Part shown: piece by piece, positions 23,515-33,176 of the stretch
Numbering within the stretch: position 1 is the first letter of the stretch
How the letters are laid out: each line of letters opens with the position of its first letter
DNA from: Pictodentalium vernedei
Lineage: Eukaryota > Mollusca > Scaphopoda > Dentaliida > Dentaliidae
Assembly: GCA_031216915.1 (NCBI GenBank)
Contig: CM062289.1
Coordinates: 247,877,187 to 247,941,186, forward strand
Direction of reading: 5' to 3'
DNA length: 64,000 nucleotides
The notes under the pieces: generated by a model
What the model was told of the DNA's origin: nothing
The model's input: the letters and a program-made list of their open reading frames with translations, nothing else
Databases searched by the model: none
Position numbers and translations under genes: made by a program

Positions 23515-24400
23515 CACTGCATCCCAACCCGCAAGGTCTCAACCTTCACGTATTTCCGTTGTGCGGTCCTTCTTGCACGGCAAGCAATGTACAGGACGAG
23601 CAGTGGATGCAATTTCTAACTTGCAGGAAGACCTCCTTTTCGCTAAATTATGCTGCTAAGTTGAAGGTTTTCTCACGGTGATGTAGGGATCATTCTGTTG
23701 ATACCTATGCACATCATGATAGTTTACAGATTGGATCTAATGTCTCTTTATCTAAGTTACTGAAAAACTTTTCGATAAATAGACCTAGAACCCTTAGATT
23801 AATTCCTAAGTGGAATTTAGCTTGGGTTCTTCTTAAGCTAAAAGAAGCGCCATTCGAGCCTCTTGATACAGTGGACTTCAAATTCTTATGTTATAAGACA
23901 GCTTTCTCTTAGCCTTCTCTTCTGCTAGAAGAGTTAGTGAGCTTCAGGCTCTATCTGTTGATGATTCTCAATATCCGGAACCTATTGTTATTAAGGCTCT
24001 TCCGTCTTCAGATTGGCATAGGCCTTTACTCTGTCCTGTTAGAGCTAGGATCTGAGTTTATCAGAAAGGGACGTAAACGTCTTTTTCTGTCTCTGCTGCC
24101 TAATAGAAGGGACATTACGGTCCATTCTATTGCAAGGTGGATTCAATTAACTATCCATACTGCTTATGAAAAATTATCTTCAACTTAGCAGTCTGTGCCT
24201 AAGATTTTGGCGCATGAAGTGAGAGCGCTCTCTACATCTTGGGCTTATGCTATAGTGTTTCTGTAACTGATTTGATGAAGGCTGCATATTGGTCTTAGCC
24301 TTCTACATTCATGAGTTTTTATCTTAGAAATATTGAATCCATTTCTGGCGACCTGCGTGTTTAGGTCCGTTATCTGTTGCTCAGAATGTCGTCCACTAAA
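23515..24400 (+). pseudogene. DIRS element B tyrosine recombinase, degraded
   Basis: Fragments match C: a diverged KLCC-AKLKVFS start, PKWNLAWVLLKLKEAPFEPLD near 23805, AFSSARRVSEL near 23915 with the first catalytic Arg, and LAHEVRALSTSWAYA near 24205 with HxxR. The Tyr region is changed (STFMSFY). About 230 bases of the N-terminal part and a segment near 23965 are deleted. The gene cannot produce a recombinase. Confidence 0.85.
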
Positions 24401-24706
24401 CAGTTGCAACTATAGTTATGCAAGCTTTCTGTTCCAGCAGCGACTCTGTCCTGCTGCCCTCTTTGCTCTGGGGTATTTGACTTATTTATTGGCTTTCCTT
24501 TAAAGATTAGTATAATGGATTATACTGGATGTTAATAGAGTTCATTGATGTTATTGTGCTCAATTACGAAATGGTATTGTGTCTTTCTTTTTTGGTATAA
24601 ACAAGAAAGATACATGTAAAGCCTGGCCTCCTCTTCTCCCTGAGGGGATAATTCTGTTTACATGTAATTGAGTCTATTGGATTATCCTTTATGTCCAAGA
24701 CCCTCC

Positions 24707-24794
24707 AGATAAGTCTGGGTAATTGGTACAGTATAAAAATTTAAAAAAATTTATAGTAATTTATATATTTTTCATACTTACCAATGACCCAGAC
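24707..24794 (+). repeat. Internal complementary region of DIRS element B
   Basis: The first part is complementary to the left end (AGTCTGGGTAATTGGTACAG), the second to the right end (TTTATAGTAATTTATATA...ACCAATGACCC). The two join at TAAAAATTTAAAAAAA. It sits just before the right terminal repeat, as in A, C and D. Confidence 0.85.
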
Positions 24795-25103
24795 GGGGAT
24801 GGCCCTCCCTTGAGTTGGGAACTCATACCTCCCCGCTGATTACATAACGCTTACCAGGCACTGGTGGTAAGAATGAGGATTTGGCTCCAATTTCAGACTT
24901 CCTTGACACTGAGCATGCTCAGTGGATAAAAGTATGGAGGACCACATAGGACATATATTTTTTGGATTTTGTTGCAAATTTTGGGGATGGGGGGGGGGGG
25001 GGGGGGGGGCAATATTTGGCCCTAGAATTTAAGAGTTAGCACCAGCTGAGTCTGGGTCATTGGTAAGAAATAAAATATATAAATTACTATTAATTTTTTT
25101 AAC
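24795..25103 (+). repeat. Right inverted terminal repeat of element B
   Basis: It opens with GGGGATGGCCCTCCCTTGAG and ends in AATTTTTTTAAC. The shared GC palindrome appears as CTGAGCATGCTCAG (24909-24922), changed at two sites but still a perfect palindrome. A G-run of about 18 (near 24991) replaces the six-G run of C. Confidence 0.82.
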
Positions 25104-27585
25104 TTCTGGTCATGCAGTTAACGTGACGTGGCCCTTTATAATGTTTTTCATGATGGAACTGGGGAACCAAAAGTTGTGCTTGAAGCTAGGACAGAAGATG
25201 CAATTTATGGTTTCACAGACAGTGTGGGGGGTTTCAATAATGTAGCCACTTTGTTCTTTTAAGGTGGGTGGTTTCGATCTTGTTAATGTGTCTTTGAGTG
25301 ACGTGTTTCATCATGTGGCTAATATTGGTGGTTCGTGGGGTAGTCTGCAGCCGTTACTGTACTCTGTAGTAGTGGCCACAGCTTTCAGGGTGATGGGCCT
25401 AATATCAAGGATTATGGTAGTGTTCTGACTGTCCAAGGCTCATTGAGCTGCTGGAGCTTTCAGCCATGATTGAGTCGGTCGCCATTCCCATGTAGGTGGC
25501 TAGTGATATATAAAAAATATCAAAGAATAATCGAAGAATTGATCCGAGAGGACCACCTAACGGAAACTGGCGCTCAGAGGTTACTACCTATAGATATGGC
25601 TATTAATAATACTGAATGTTGATGTGCAGGCTGCTGCCTTTATGTAAAGGAAATGACCTGACTGGTTTCATTCCTGACTTGGAATTAGAATGTCTTAGTT
25701 TTTTATATGGAAAAAGTGTTCAAGACCGCATCTACATACACTATTTTGTTGGCGGTTGTCAGGGCAGTTCCCCTGCTGATTTCATAAGCGGTTGTCAGAC
25801 TGGCAATTGTCAATTGTTTGGTGTGCAGTTGTCCTTTAGAGACAATTTCATAACCGGTTGTCAAACTAACGGTTGTCGATTGTTTGTTGGATGGTTGTCG
25901 CTTGGTATTTGTCTGGCGGTTTATCTTCTGTTCCACCCATAAAATTTTGGCATATTATTGGAAAGCCCATGGCCTGACAAAACACCCCACCCCACATTCA
26001 CAAATGGGCATTGCCCCTTTGTTAGGGGGTTTGATTGGGGGGAGGGGTGCAGGACAAATTATAAAGTGGTATTCTTACTGGATAATAAATGAGAGAAAAA
26101 TATGAGATTGAGAGTTGTTTTCTGTCATGTACTCTTTTGTGTTAATTCTCTGTTTTAGTTTATCAATTGTTTGGTCTCTTTGCATACCAGGAATGTAGGC
26201 TTGCTGATGTGAATTTTAGAACCCTGTCGGAGGTGTACAGGGTCGTATATCCACATTTCCCGGTGGTATGTTGCCTTTGTGTCTTGCGACTGTTGGGTTC
26301 AGTAATCCTGTTGTCTGGGTTGGTTATGTAGACCCAAAATTTACTGTTTGAAATTTCTGCGACTAGTGCCATGATAATATTAAGGCTTGGTGTTTTCATT
26401 GTATCTGAGCACCCACCAAATCTTACTGTGGTGTGTAGACTACGCTCCATGCTGCAGTTAGAATGTCGCTAAATGTTGGTTCTGTTTCTGAAATTTCACT
26501 GCTTGATCCTACAGTTGGTGTTCAGTACAAGATGGCCGGATGTTTAATTGTGCCTCAGTGGCTGTGCTGGTATCTTGATATGTAGTGCTTGTGTTGTCCT
26601 CAGTATAATTTGCCAGTAGAGCATCAAGTGCATGATCTTCCTGTAGTGGAACGCATAATACTGGTGCATGGCATGGCAGTTGGTCTTGGATTGAATTGAG
26701 ATTGGTGAACTCGTGGTGTTATGTGGTCAGTCTGAGTTCCCTGATCCGTGTGATTTGTCTCGGGTTTGGTCCTGTCTGCCATATCTTGTTGGTTCTTTCA
26801 CGTGTTTAGTCAGATACTCCGGACGTTTAAAAATTTTTGATCAGCTGGTGCATTGTTTGTGGCCTTCCTGTCTGTGCGTAACTCTACTGTGTCTTTGTAG
26901 ACCCTGGCATTGTTTTTGACATACCCTGCAAATGTTGCATGTGTATGACATCTTAGATATGAGGAAGGGTATGAATTACAACCTAGCCTTCCTCTCAAGA
27001 AAAGTCATTGGGAGCATCATCGCTATTGTCAAGTCGATTCGACTTAAATCTTCTCTTGGCCTCCTGTTGAGCACTTGACGTGAGAACAGAAAGTAAATGT
27101 TGTTGGTAAGCCAAGATGTAGGCTTTCCTAATTTGGATTATGACAATAAGGTGTTAATATCGACCAATCCATATAGACATCATTGTGGGTGAACCAATCA
27201 ATCGAAAAATGTTTCAGCAAGCAACAATCACCTCCAAAGAAATTGCAAGAAATTCAAGACATTAAGTGTTTCCTACCATTTTTTAGCTTAGCTAACGGTA
27301 CATTTTAATCTCCCCCCCCCCCCACTCCCATGAAGTGAGGCAGTGCTTGTTTACTATGTTAAACAAGCTCTGTTTTACTGATAAAATTGGACCCAGACAC
27401 CACTGCTTGGGATGGAAGTCCTCTAAAATGGGCAGCATGGGTATAAACAATTGACTAAACTTAACTTTATCTCAATGTTGCGGTCATGATTAGCCTTTGT
27501 GCAGAAATATGTGACATTAAACACCAATAAATATGTAAATAGATATTTCACACACCTGCATTTTTCCAAAAACCTTTAGCTTAGT
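25104..27585. other. Unassigned intergenic DNA with a short GGTTGTC repeat
   Basis: No gene is recognised. Around 25760-25930 a unit of about 66 bases with AATTTCATAA(G/C)CGGTTGTCA is roughly duplicated. The - strand frame at 26163-26450 (95 codons) looks protein-like but matches nothing I know. A poly-C tract lies near 27312. Confidence 0.4.
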
Positions 27586-27990
27586 CTACAGGTTGTATTT
27601 ATGAAGGGATTTCATTTCAACAAGGTAAGATGACTGTATAATGTCTACATGAGAACGTCCTATTTTGGCCAAGTTCAGTCAACCATGATGGCTGCAGGGG
27701 CACATCACCTAGATTCCTTTTGCACAGTCTGCAGGTTGCATTTATGAAGGGATTTCATTGTAAATTGGTAGGATGACTCGGTATGTCAAGATGAGAACGT
27801 CCTATTCTGGCTGTGATCGGTCAACCATGATGGCCGTACAAGCACGTGACCTAGACTTGTTTAGCACAGTTTACAGTTCTTATTTATGAAACGATTTCAT
27901 TGTAACTTGGTAGGATAATTTGGTATAATGTCTAGATGAAACAGTCCTGTCTGTTATAGAAGCACATGCAGGTAACTGATTCAGTCCATT
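27586..27990. repeat. Three tandem units, period about 139 bp
   Basis: TTTATGAAGGGATTTCATT (with variants) starts at about 27598, 27737 and 27876. It is followed each time by GGTA(A/G)GATGA or GGATAA and by AGATGAGAACGTCCTATT or a variant. CAACCATGATGGC is shared by the first two units. It is non-coding and resembles in style the larger array that follows. Confidence 0.8.
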
Positions 27991-28164
27991 TTTGTTTTGA
28001 CCACAGGTATATAATTCTCTGGAGCTATGTACATGTAATAAGTACATATACAGCCATGTGCATCCATACAAATTTTTTTCTAAATTTCTCTGCCATGTGC
28101 ATTTCTAACCAGCTGTTTGTTTCGAGACAAGCTCAATAACAAACTCAACCAACCCAGAATCACA

Positions 28165-31100
28165 GGAAGTGAATAGCAAGCTATCAATTTTCTTCCATTT
28201 TTGCCAAAAGATGTTGCTGCTGGCAACGTCCTTTGAACTTAGTTTAGTCAGGCATCAATATACTCCTTTGGCATGCCGTACAGGGCACATTTTTGATCAG
28301 ATCGGTTTGAAACTTCGTATGCTTGTTTGGGGCTACCTCTAGATGGGAGCTATCGATTTTCTTCGATATCTGCCAATAAATGTTGCCTCTGGAAACAACC
28401 TTTGATGAACTAAGTGCAGTTATGCATCAAAATTTCCCCTTGGCACACCCTGCAGGGCACATTTATTATTGGATCACTTTGAAACTTGGTTTTCTTGTTT
28501 GGGGTGACCTCTAGATGGGTGCTATCGATTTTCTTCCATTTCCGTCAAAAAATGTTGCTGCGGCCAATGTTCTTAATCTTAGAACTTAGTTTGGTCAGAC
28601 CTCAATATTTCCCTTTGGCACACCATACAGGGCATATTTATGATCGGATTGCTTTGAAATCTGGCATGCTTGTTTGGAGTGACCTCTAGATGGGAGCTAT
28701 TGATTTTCTTTCATTTCCATCAAAAAATGTTGCCGCTGCCAATGACCTTTGTACTTAGTTTAGTCAGGCATCAGTATATTCCTTTGGCATGCCCTACAGG
28801 GCTCATTTATGATCAGATCGGTTTGAAACTTTGCCAAAAGATGTTGCTGCTGGCAACGTCCTTTGAACTTAGTTAGGTCAGGCATCAATATACTCCTTTG
28901 GCATGCCGTACAGGGCACATTTTTGATCAGATCGGTTTGAAACTTCGTATGCTTGTTTGGGGTTACCTCTAGATGGGAACTATCGATTTTCTTCGATTTC
29001 TGTCAAAAAATGTTGCCACTGGCAATGACCTTTGATAAACTTTGTGCAGTTATGCATCAATATTTCCCTTTTGGCACTCCCAGCAGTGCACAGTTTTGAC
29101 CAGATCACTTTGAAACTTGGTATGCTTGTTTGGGGTGAGCACTAAATGGGAGCTATCGATTTTCTTTCATTTCCATCAAAAAATAATCGCTGGCAATGTT
29201 CTTAGAACTTAGTTTAGTCAGACCTCAATATTTCCCTTTGTCACACCCTACAGGGCACATTTATGATTGAATTGTTTTGAAACCTAGAATGCTTGTTTGG
29301 AGTGACCTCTACATGGGAGCTATTGATTTTTTAGCGCAACTTTGGCGAAGCCAAGTTTGAGCTTATGCCATGGCCAGTCGTCCGTCAACAATTCAATACG
29401 GCTCGTGCTAGAGGCCATATTTATGAACCGATCTTTACGAAACTTCTTGGGTACCTTTGTTATAAGCGTGGGACGAAAACGAGCTTTTTGGGGTTCAATT
29501 CGAAATTCAAGTTGGCCGCTGGCAGCCATCTTGTACAAAATTAAGTGCAGTCAGATTTTTGTGCAGAGCCTCCATATGAAAGCACTGATTTGAATAATTT
29601 TTTGTATGAATGTTTAGTACCATGGGACACATCACATATAATACAGATTTTTTCTTGTGCAGAAATTATTCAAATTAGATGAACTTTGATTTATTCAGTG
29701 CTACTTATACACAGTAAGTACACATGTCAATACGGTTTGGGCTGGAGTCTGTATTTATGAACCGATCTTCACAAAACGTCTTGGGTACCTTTGTTATCAC
29801 CTAGGGACGAGAGCGAGTGTTTCTGGGTGCAGTCTCAAATTCAAGATGGCTGCCAGTGGCCATTTTGTACCGAAATTAGGTCTAATCAGTTTTTTGTACA
29901 CAACTTCTATACGGCTCAGGCTAGAGGCCATATTTATGAACCAATCTTTATGAAACTTCTTGGGTACCTTTGTTATCACTGTGGGATGAGAACAAGTGTT
30001 TTTGGGTGTGGTCTGAAATTCAAGATGGCCACCAGCAGCCATTTTGTATCAAAATTAGTGCAATCAGTCTTTTGTACAGAACTTCTGTATGAAAGTTCTG
30101 ATTTTAATAAATTTTTGTATGAATGTTTAGTAACATGGAATACATCTCATATGGTACGGGTTTTTTTCTTGTGCAGAAATTATGCAAATTAGATGAACTT
30201 TGATTTATTCACTACTACTTATACACAGTAAGTGCACCTGTCAATACGGCTCGGGCTAGTGGCTGTATTTATGAACCGATCTTCACAAAACTTCTTGGAT
30301 TGCCTTTGTTATCACCTTGAGATGAGAAAGAGTGTTTCTGGGTGCGGTACAAAATTCAAGATGGCTGCCAGTGGCCATTTTGTACCGAAATTAGGTCCAA
30401 TCAGTTTTTTGTCACAACTTCTATACAGCTCGTATTTATGAACTGATCTTCACGAAACTTCTTGGGTCCCTTTGTTTTCACCTTGGGACAGGAACTAGTG
30501 TGTTTTGGGGTGCCTTTGTTATCACTGTGCTATGAGAACAAATATTTTGGGGTTCAGTCAGACCTACTCTGGGACTCAAAGATTTCTTTTCTAGTTTAGC
30601 ATCTGACTGTCACCAACCTTTACAATACTTTACCTATACATTTGTTACAGGCTACGGTCAGTATTTATGTACAGACCATTACAATACTTTATATGTACCT
30701 TTGTTATCAGGTCATTACCTAGATGTTTGTCATTGCTGTGTCACATACTATACATGTACATGTCTTAACAAGTTGAGCTACAGTGCCATTGACACTATTA
30801 ATTCCATTTTCCTTCAAAAAATGTTGCCACTGGCAAAGACCTTTGAACTTAGTTTAGTCAGGGATCAACAATTTCCTTTGGCACGCCCTACAGGGTAGAT
30901 TTATGATCAGGATGGTTTGAAACTTTGTATATTTCTTTGGAGTTACCTCTAGGTGGGAGCTATCGATTTTCTTCCATTTCTGTCAAAAATAGTTGCCATT
31001 GGCAACGATCTCTGATGCACTTGGTAAAAACTTAGTGCAGTTAAGCATCAATATTTTCCTTTGACACACCCTGCAGGGCACATTTATGATTGGATCACTT

Positions 31101-32013
31101 GCAAACTTGGTGTGCTTGTGTGGGGTGACATCTATATGGGAGCTGTCGATTTTCTTCCATTTCTGTCAAATAATGTTGCCATTGACCTTTGAACTTAGTT
31201 TAGTCAGACCTCAATATTTCCCTTTAACACACCCTTCAGGGCACATTTATGATCAGATCACTTTGAAACTTGGTATGTATGTTCGGGGTGACCCCTAGAT
31301 GTGAGCTATTGCTTTTTTTCATTTCCATAAAAAATTATTGTCATTATCACCAGCCTTTGAACTTACTGCATTTGTGCATCAACTTATCCCCTTTTGCACT
31401 CTCTACAGGATATATTTATGAATTTCCATTAAAAAAGCATTGCCACAAGCAATGACCTTCAAACTTAGTGCATTTGTGCATTGACATCTTCCTTTGGCAT
31501 GCCTCAGAGGGCACATTCATTATCAGGTTGTTTTGAAACTTTGTATGCTTATGCAAGGTGACAAAGATAGGTGCTATTGATTTTCTTTTCATTTCCATCA
31601 AAAACTGTTGCTGTTAGCAACAATCTTTGAATTTATTGCAGTTCTGCATCAACATTCTTCTTTGACATGGCCTACAGGCCACATTTATCATAGGATTGTT
31701 TTTGAACTTGGTGTGCTGATTAGGCAAGACCTTTAGACAAGAGCTATTAATTATCATTCATTTCTGTGAAAAAAGTTGCCATTTACAATAACCTCTGGGC
31801 TTACTGCATTTGTGTATCAACATTTTACCTCTAGCCAGTCTTACAGTTTACATTTAAAAATGCATGGATTACTCATGACGTTGTGCACACACAAGGCTGT
31901 TATGTTGAAATTTCACCAAATAACATTGGTACCAATGATCTTCAATTTTGCCATTTCATTTATAACTTACCAAGTTCCAGTTTGTCAAGTTGAGCTACAG
32001 TGTCATTGACACT
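28165..32013 (+). repeat. Tandem array of about 177-bp units
   Basis: Each unit has the same order of landmarks: TGGGAGCTAT(T/C)GATTTTCTT, (A/G)TGTTGC(C/T), CCTTTGAACTTAGTTTAGTCAG, CC(T/C)TTGGCA(C/T), a (T/G)ACAGGGCACATTTATGAT block and TTTGAAACTTGGTATGCTTG. About eight units precede and seven follow a nested repeat at 29332-30796. The right edge carries AAGTTGAGCTACAGTG with GTCATTGACACT (31987-32013), the same ending as the nested repeat, so the two are related. DIRS element C begins about 70 bases further on. No conserved reading frame is seen. Confidence 0.8.
29332..30796 (+). repeat. Hairpin-headed AGCGCAAC...GAGCT repeat nested in the 177-bp array
   Basis: It starts with a hairpin (AGCGCAACTTTGGC/GCCAAGTTTGAGCT) and ends with AAGTTGAGCTACAGTG plus CCATTGACACT. 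Inside are units with TATTTATGAACCGATCTT, ACGAAACTTCTTGGGTACC and TTCAAGATGGC. It interrupts a unit of the outer array. CTATTGATT before it and CTATTAATT after it could be a 9-base target duplication with one change. A second copy lies inside element F (53064-54815). Confidence 0.75.
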
Positions 32014-32084
32014 TTCATTGTGTTTGTCACAGTTTGGTAGTTTATTTTCCAATGATCTTTTAACTTCTTTGAATAGAATCATAT

Positions 32085-32291
32085 ATTTTTATACTGTACC
32101 AATGACCCAGACTTAGCTTAGCTGGTGCTAACTCCAACAAAACCAGGGCCAAACACAAATTTTGCCCCCCAATCCCCAAAATTTGCATCCAAAACAAAAA
32201 GAAATCATGTCCTAAAGGACCTCCATAGTACGCCTCTACTGCGCATGCGCAGTGACGCAGTCGTCCCGAAATTGGCGCCAATTATCATTCT
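32085..32291 (+). repeat. Left inverted terminal repeat of element C
   Basis: From 32098 to 32291 it is the reverse complement of 39178-38985 with no mismatch that I can find. It begins CCAATGACCCAGACTTAGC, contains the 14-base palindrome CTGCGCATGCGCAG and ends at ATTATCATTCT. In DIRS elements this repeat holds the promoter. Confidence 0.92.
32239..32252. promoter_or_regulatory. NRF-1-like palindrome in the left terminal repeat of C
   Basis: CTGCGCATGCGCAG is a perfect palindrome and contains GCGCATGCGC, the NRF-1 consensus of animals. The same site or a variant lies at matching places in the terminal repeats of A, B, D, E, F and G. A role in transcription is inferred from its position and conservation. 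Confidence 0.5.
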
Positions 32292-33176
32292 CTGTTTGGC
32301 CCTTCATCAGTCAACATCTCACTGATCTTTGTGCTTGTAAATCTCAGTTTAAAGGATGCCAGACACGTAATTTTTGGAGAAAATGTGATTCTAAGGAGGA
32401 TAGAAGGAGGAGAGGAAAAAGAAGTGGCAAAAAATAATCAGGGCTGCACTTAAAATTTTTTGATGAAATTATGTTAAGTTGCCTATTTTCGAGGCATGGG
32501 CCTCTTGTTGTCATTCTTGCTAATTGTTGCACTGCTTATTCAGTGTTTCCTCTCCCCTAGCCTTCTAAAGTCCCCCCTGGCAATTCTCCCATGCTTTTGG
32601 CATATTTTTGAGAAGTTTCATTTCTAAAATTTCCTGGGAGAGTTGCTTGGTTACAGAATGTTTTCTGTTATTTTCCCCATAGTTACGTTTTCACCCATGG
32701 GTGTATAACGTTTGTGTTCTGCATCTTCCATCTGATGTTCTACAGATTCTCCCCTGGGAGTCTCTGTTTTGCATCAGATAGAGTGTAATTGATGACTGAT
32801 TCCGGGCCAGTTTTTTCAGTGCCTGGAGTCATGTTTTCTAGTGTGTTTACACTGTTTGTTTTCATTGGCAACAGCCTTTTTTGAGGGGGGCTGTTTGCCT
32901 TTGTGGTAGTTTATCTCATTATAAGATACATTTATATTATCCGAAAGTGTCTCATTAATTATTTTATATAAATTTAAAATTTTTGACCACACTTTGCCAT
33001 CAGATCCATCGGGGCTCAACGTTACTTTTCAGCAACTTGGGCTTCTCTGAAAAAATATTTTTTCAAAATTATTTTGTTTTGCAATTGTTTTTTCATTTAT
33101 TAATGGATCATGTTATTATGTATCTTTGTGTCAGGGGTTTTTGCGAGTAACTAGGACTTATTGTTGTTCTTTCACA
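32292..33176 (+). other. Leader of element C between terminal repeat and gag
   Basis: It is non-coding and shared with B and G (CCCATGCTTTTGGCATA, CCTGGGAG, TTACAGAATG, GGGGCTCAACGTTACTTTTC). In B and F, hairpin-headed repeats are inserted in this leader. T- and A-rich tracts precede the gag ATG. Confidence 0.6.

Larger units (their letters stand above)
16783..25103 (+). mobile_element. DIRS-like element B, full-length frame but decayed
   Basis: Left end (ATTTTTATACTGT), right end (AATTTTTTTAAC) and internal complementary region agree with each other. Gag, RT/RNase H and recombinase remnants follow the order of C. A hairpin-headed repeat of about 2.2 kb sits in the leader, between the left terminal repeat and gag. 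Many stops and deletions show that it is inactive. It is closest to C and G. Confidence 0.88.

Noticed and set aside
29320-30042. Repeated - strand frames reading GHLEF...TVITKVPKKF...INMASS in several units (also 53380-54063)
   Set aside because: The similarity comes from nucleotide identity of the repeat body. Length never exceeds one unit and stops separate the units.
28486-31455. Many short open frames with similar translations (for example FHFRQKMLLRP, LARPTGLIYD)
   Set aside because: They are translations of the 177-bp tandem units. Frames shift from unit to unit and no start, splice or domain signal supports coding.
32060-32325. Open frames of 60-70 codons on both strands, repeated at 38876-39180
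   Set aside because: They are the translations of the inverted terminal repeats of element C, useful only as proof that the repeats are identical.
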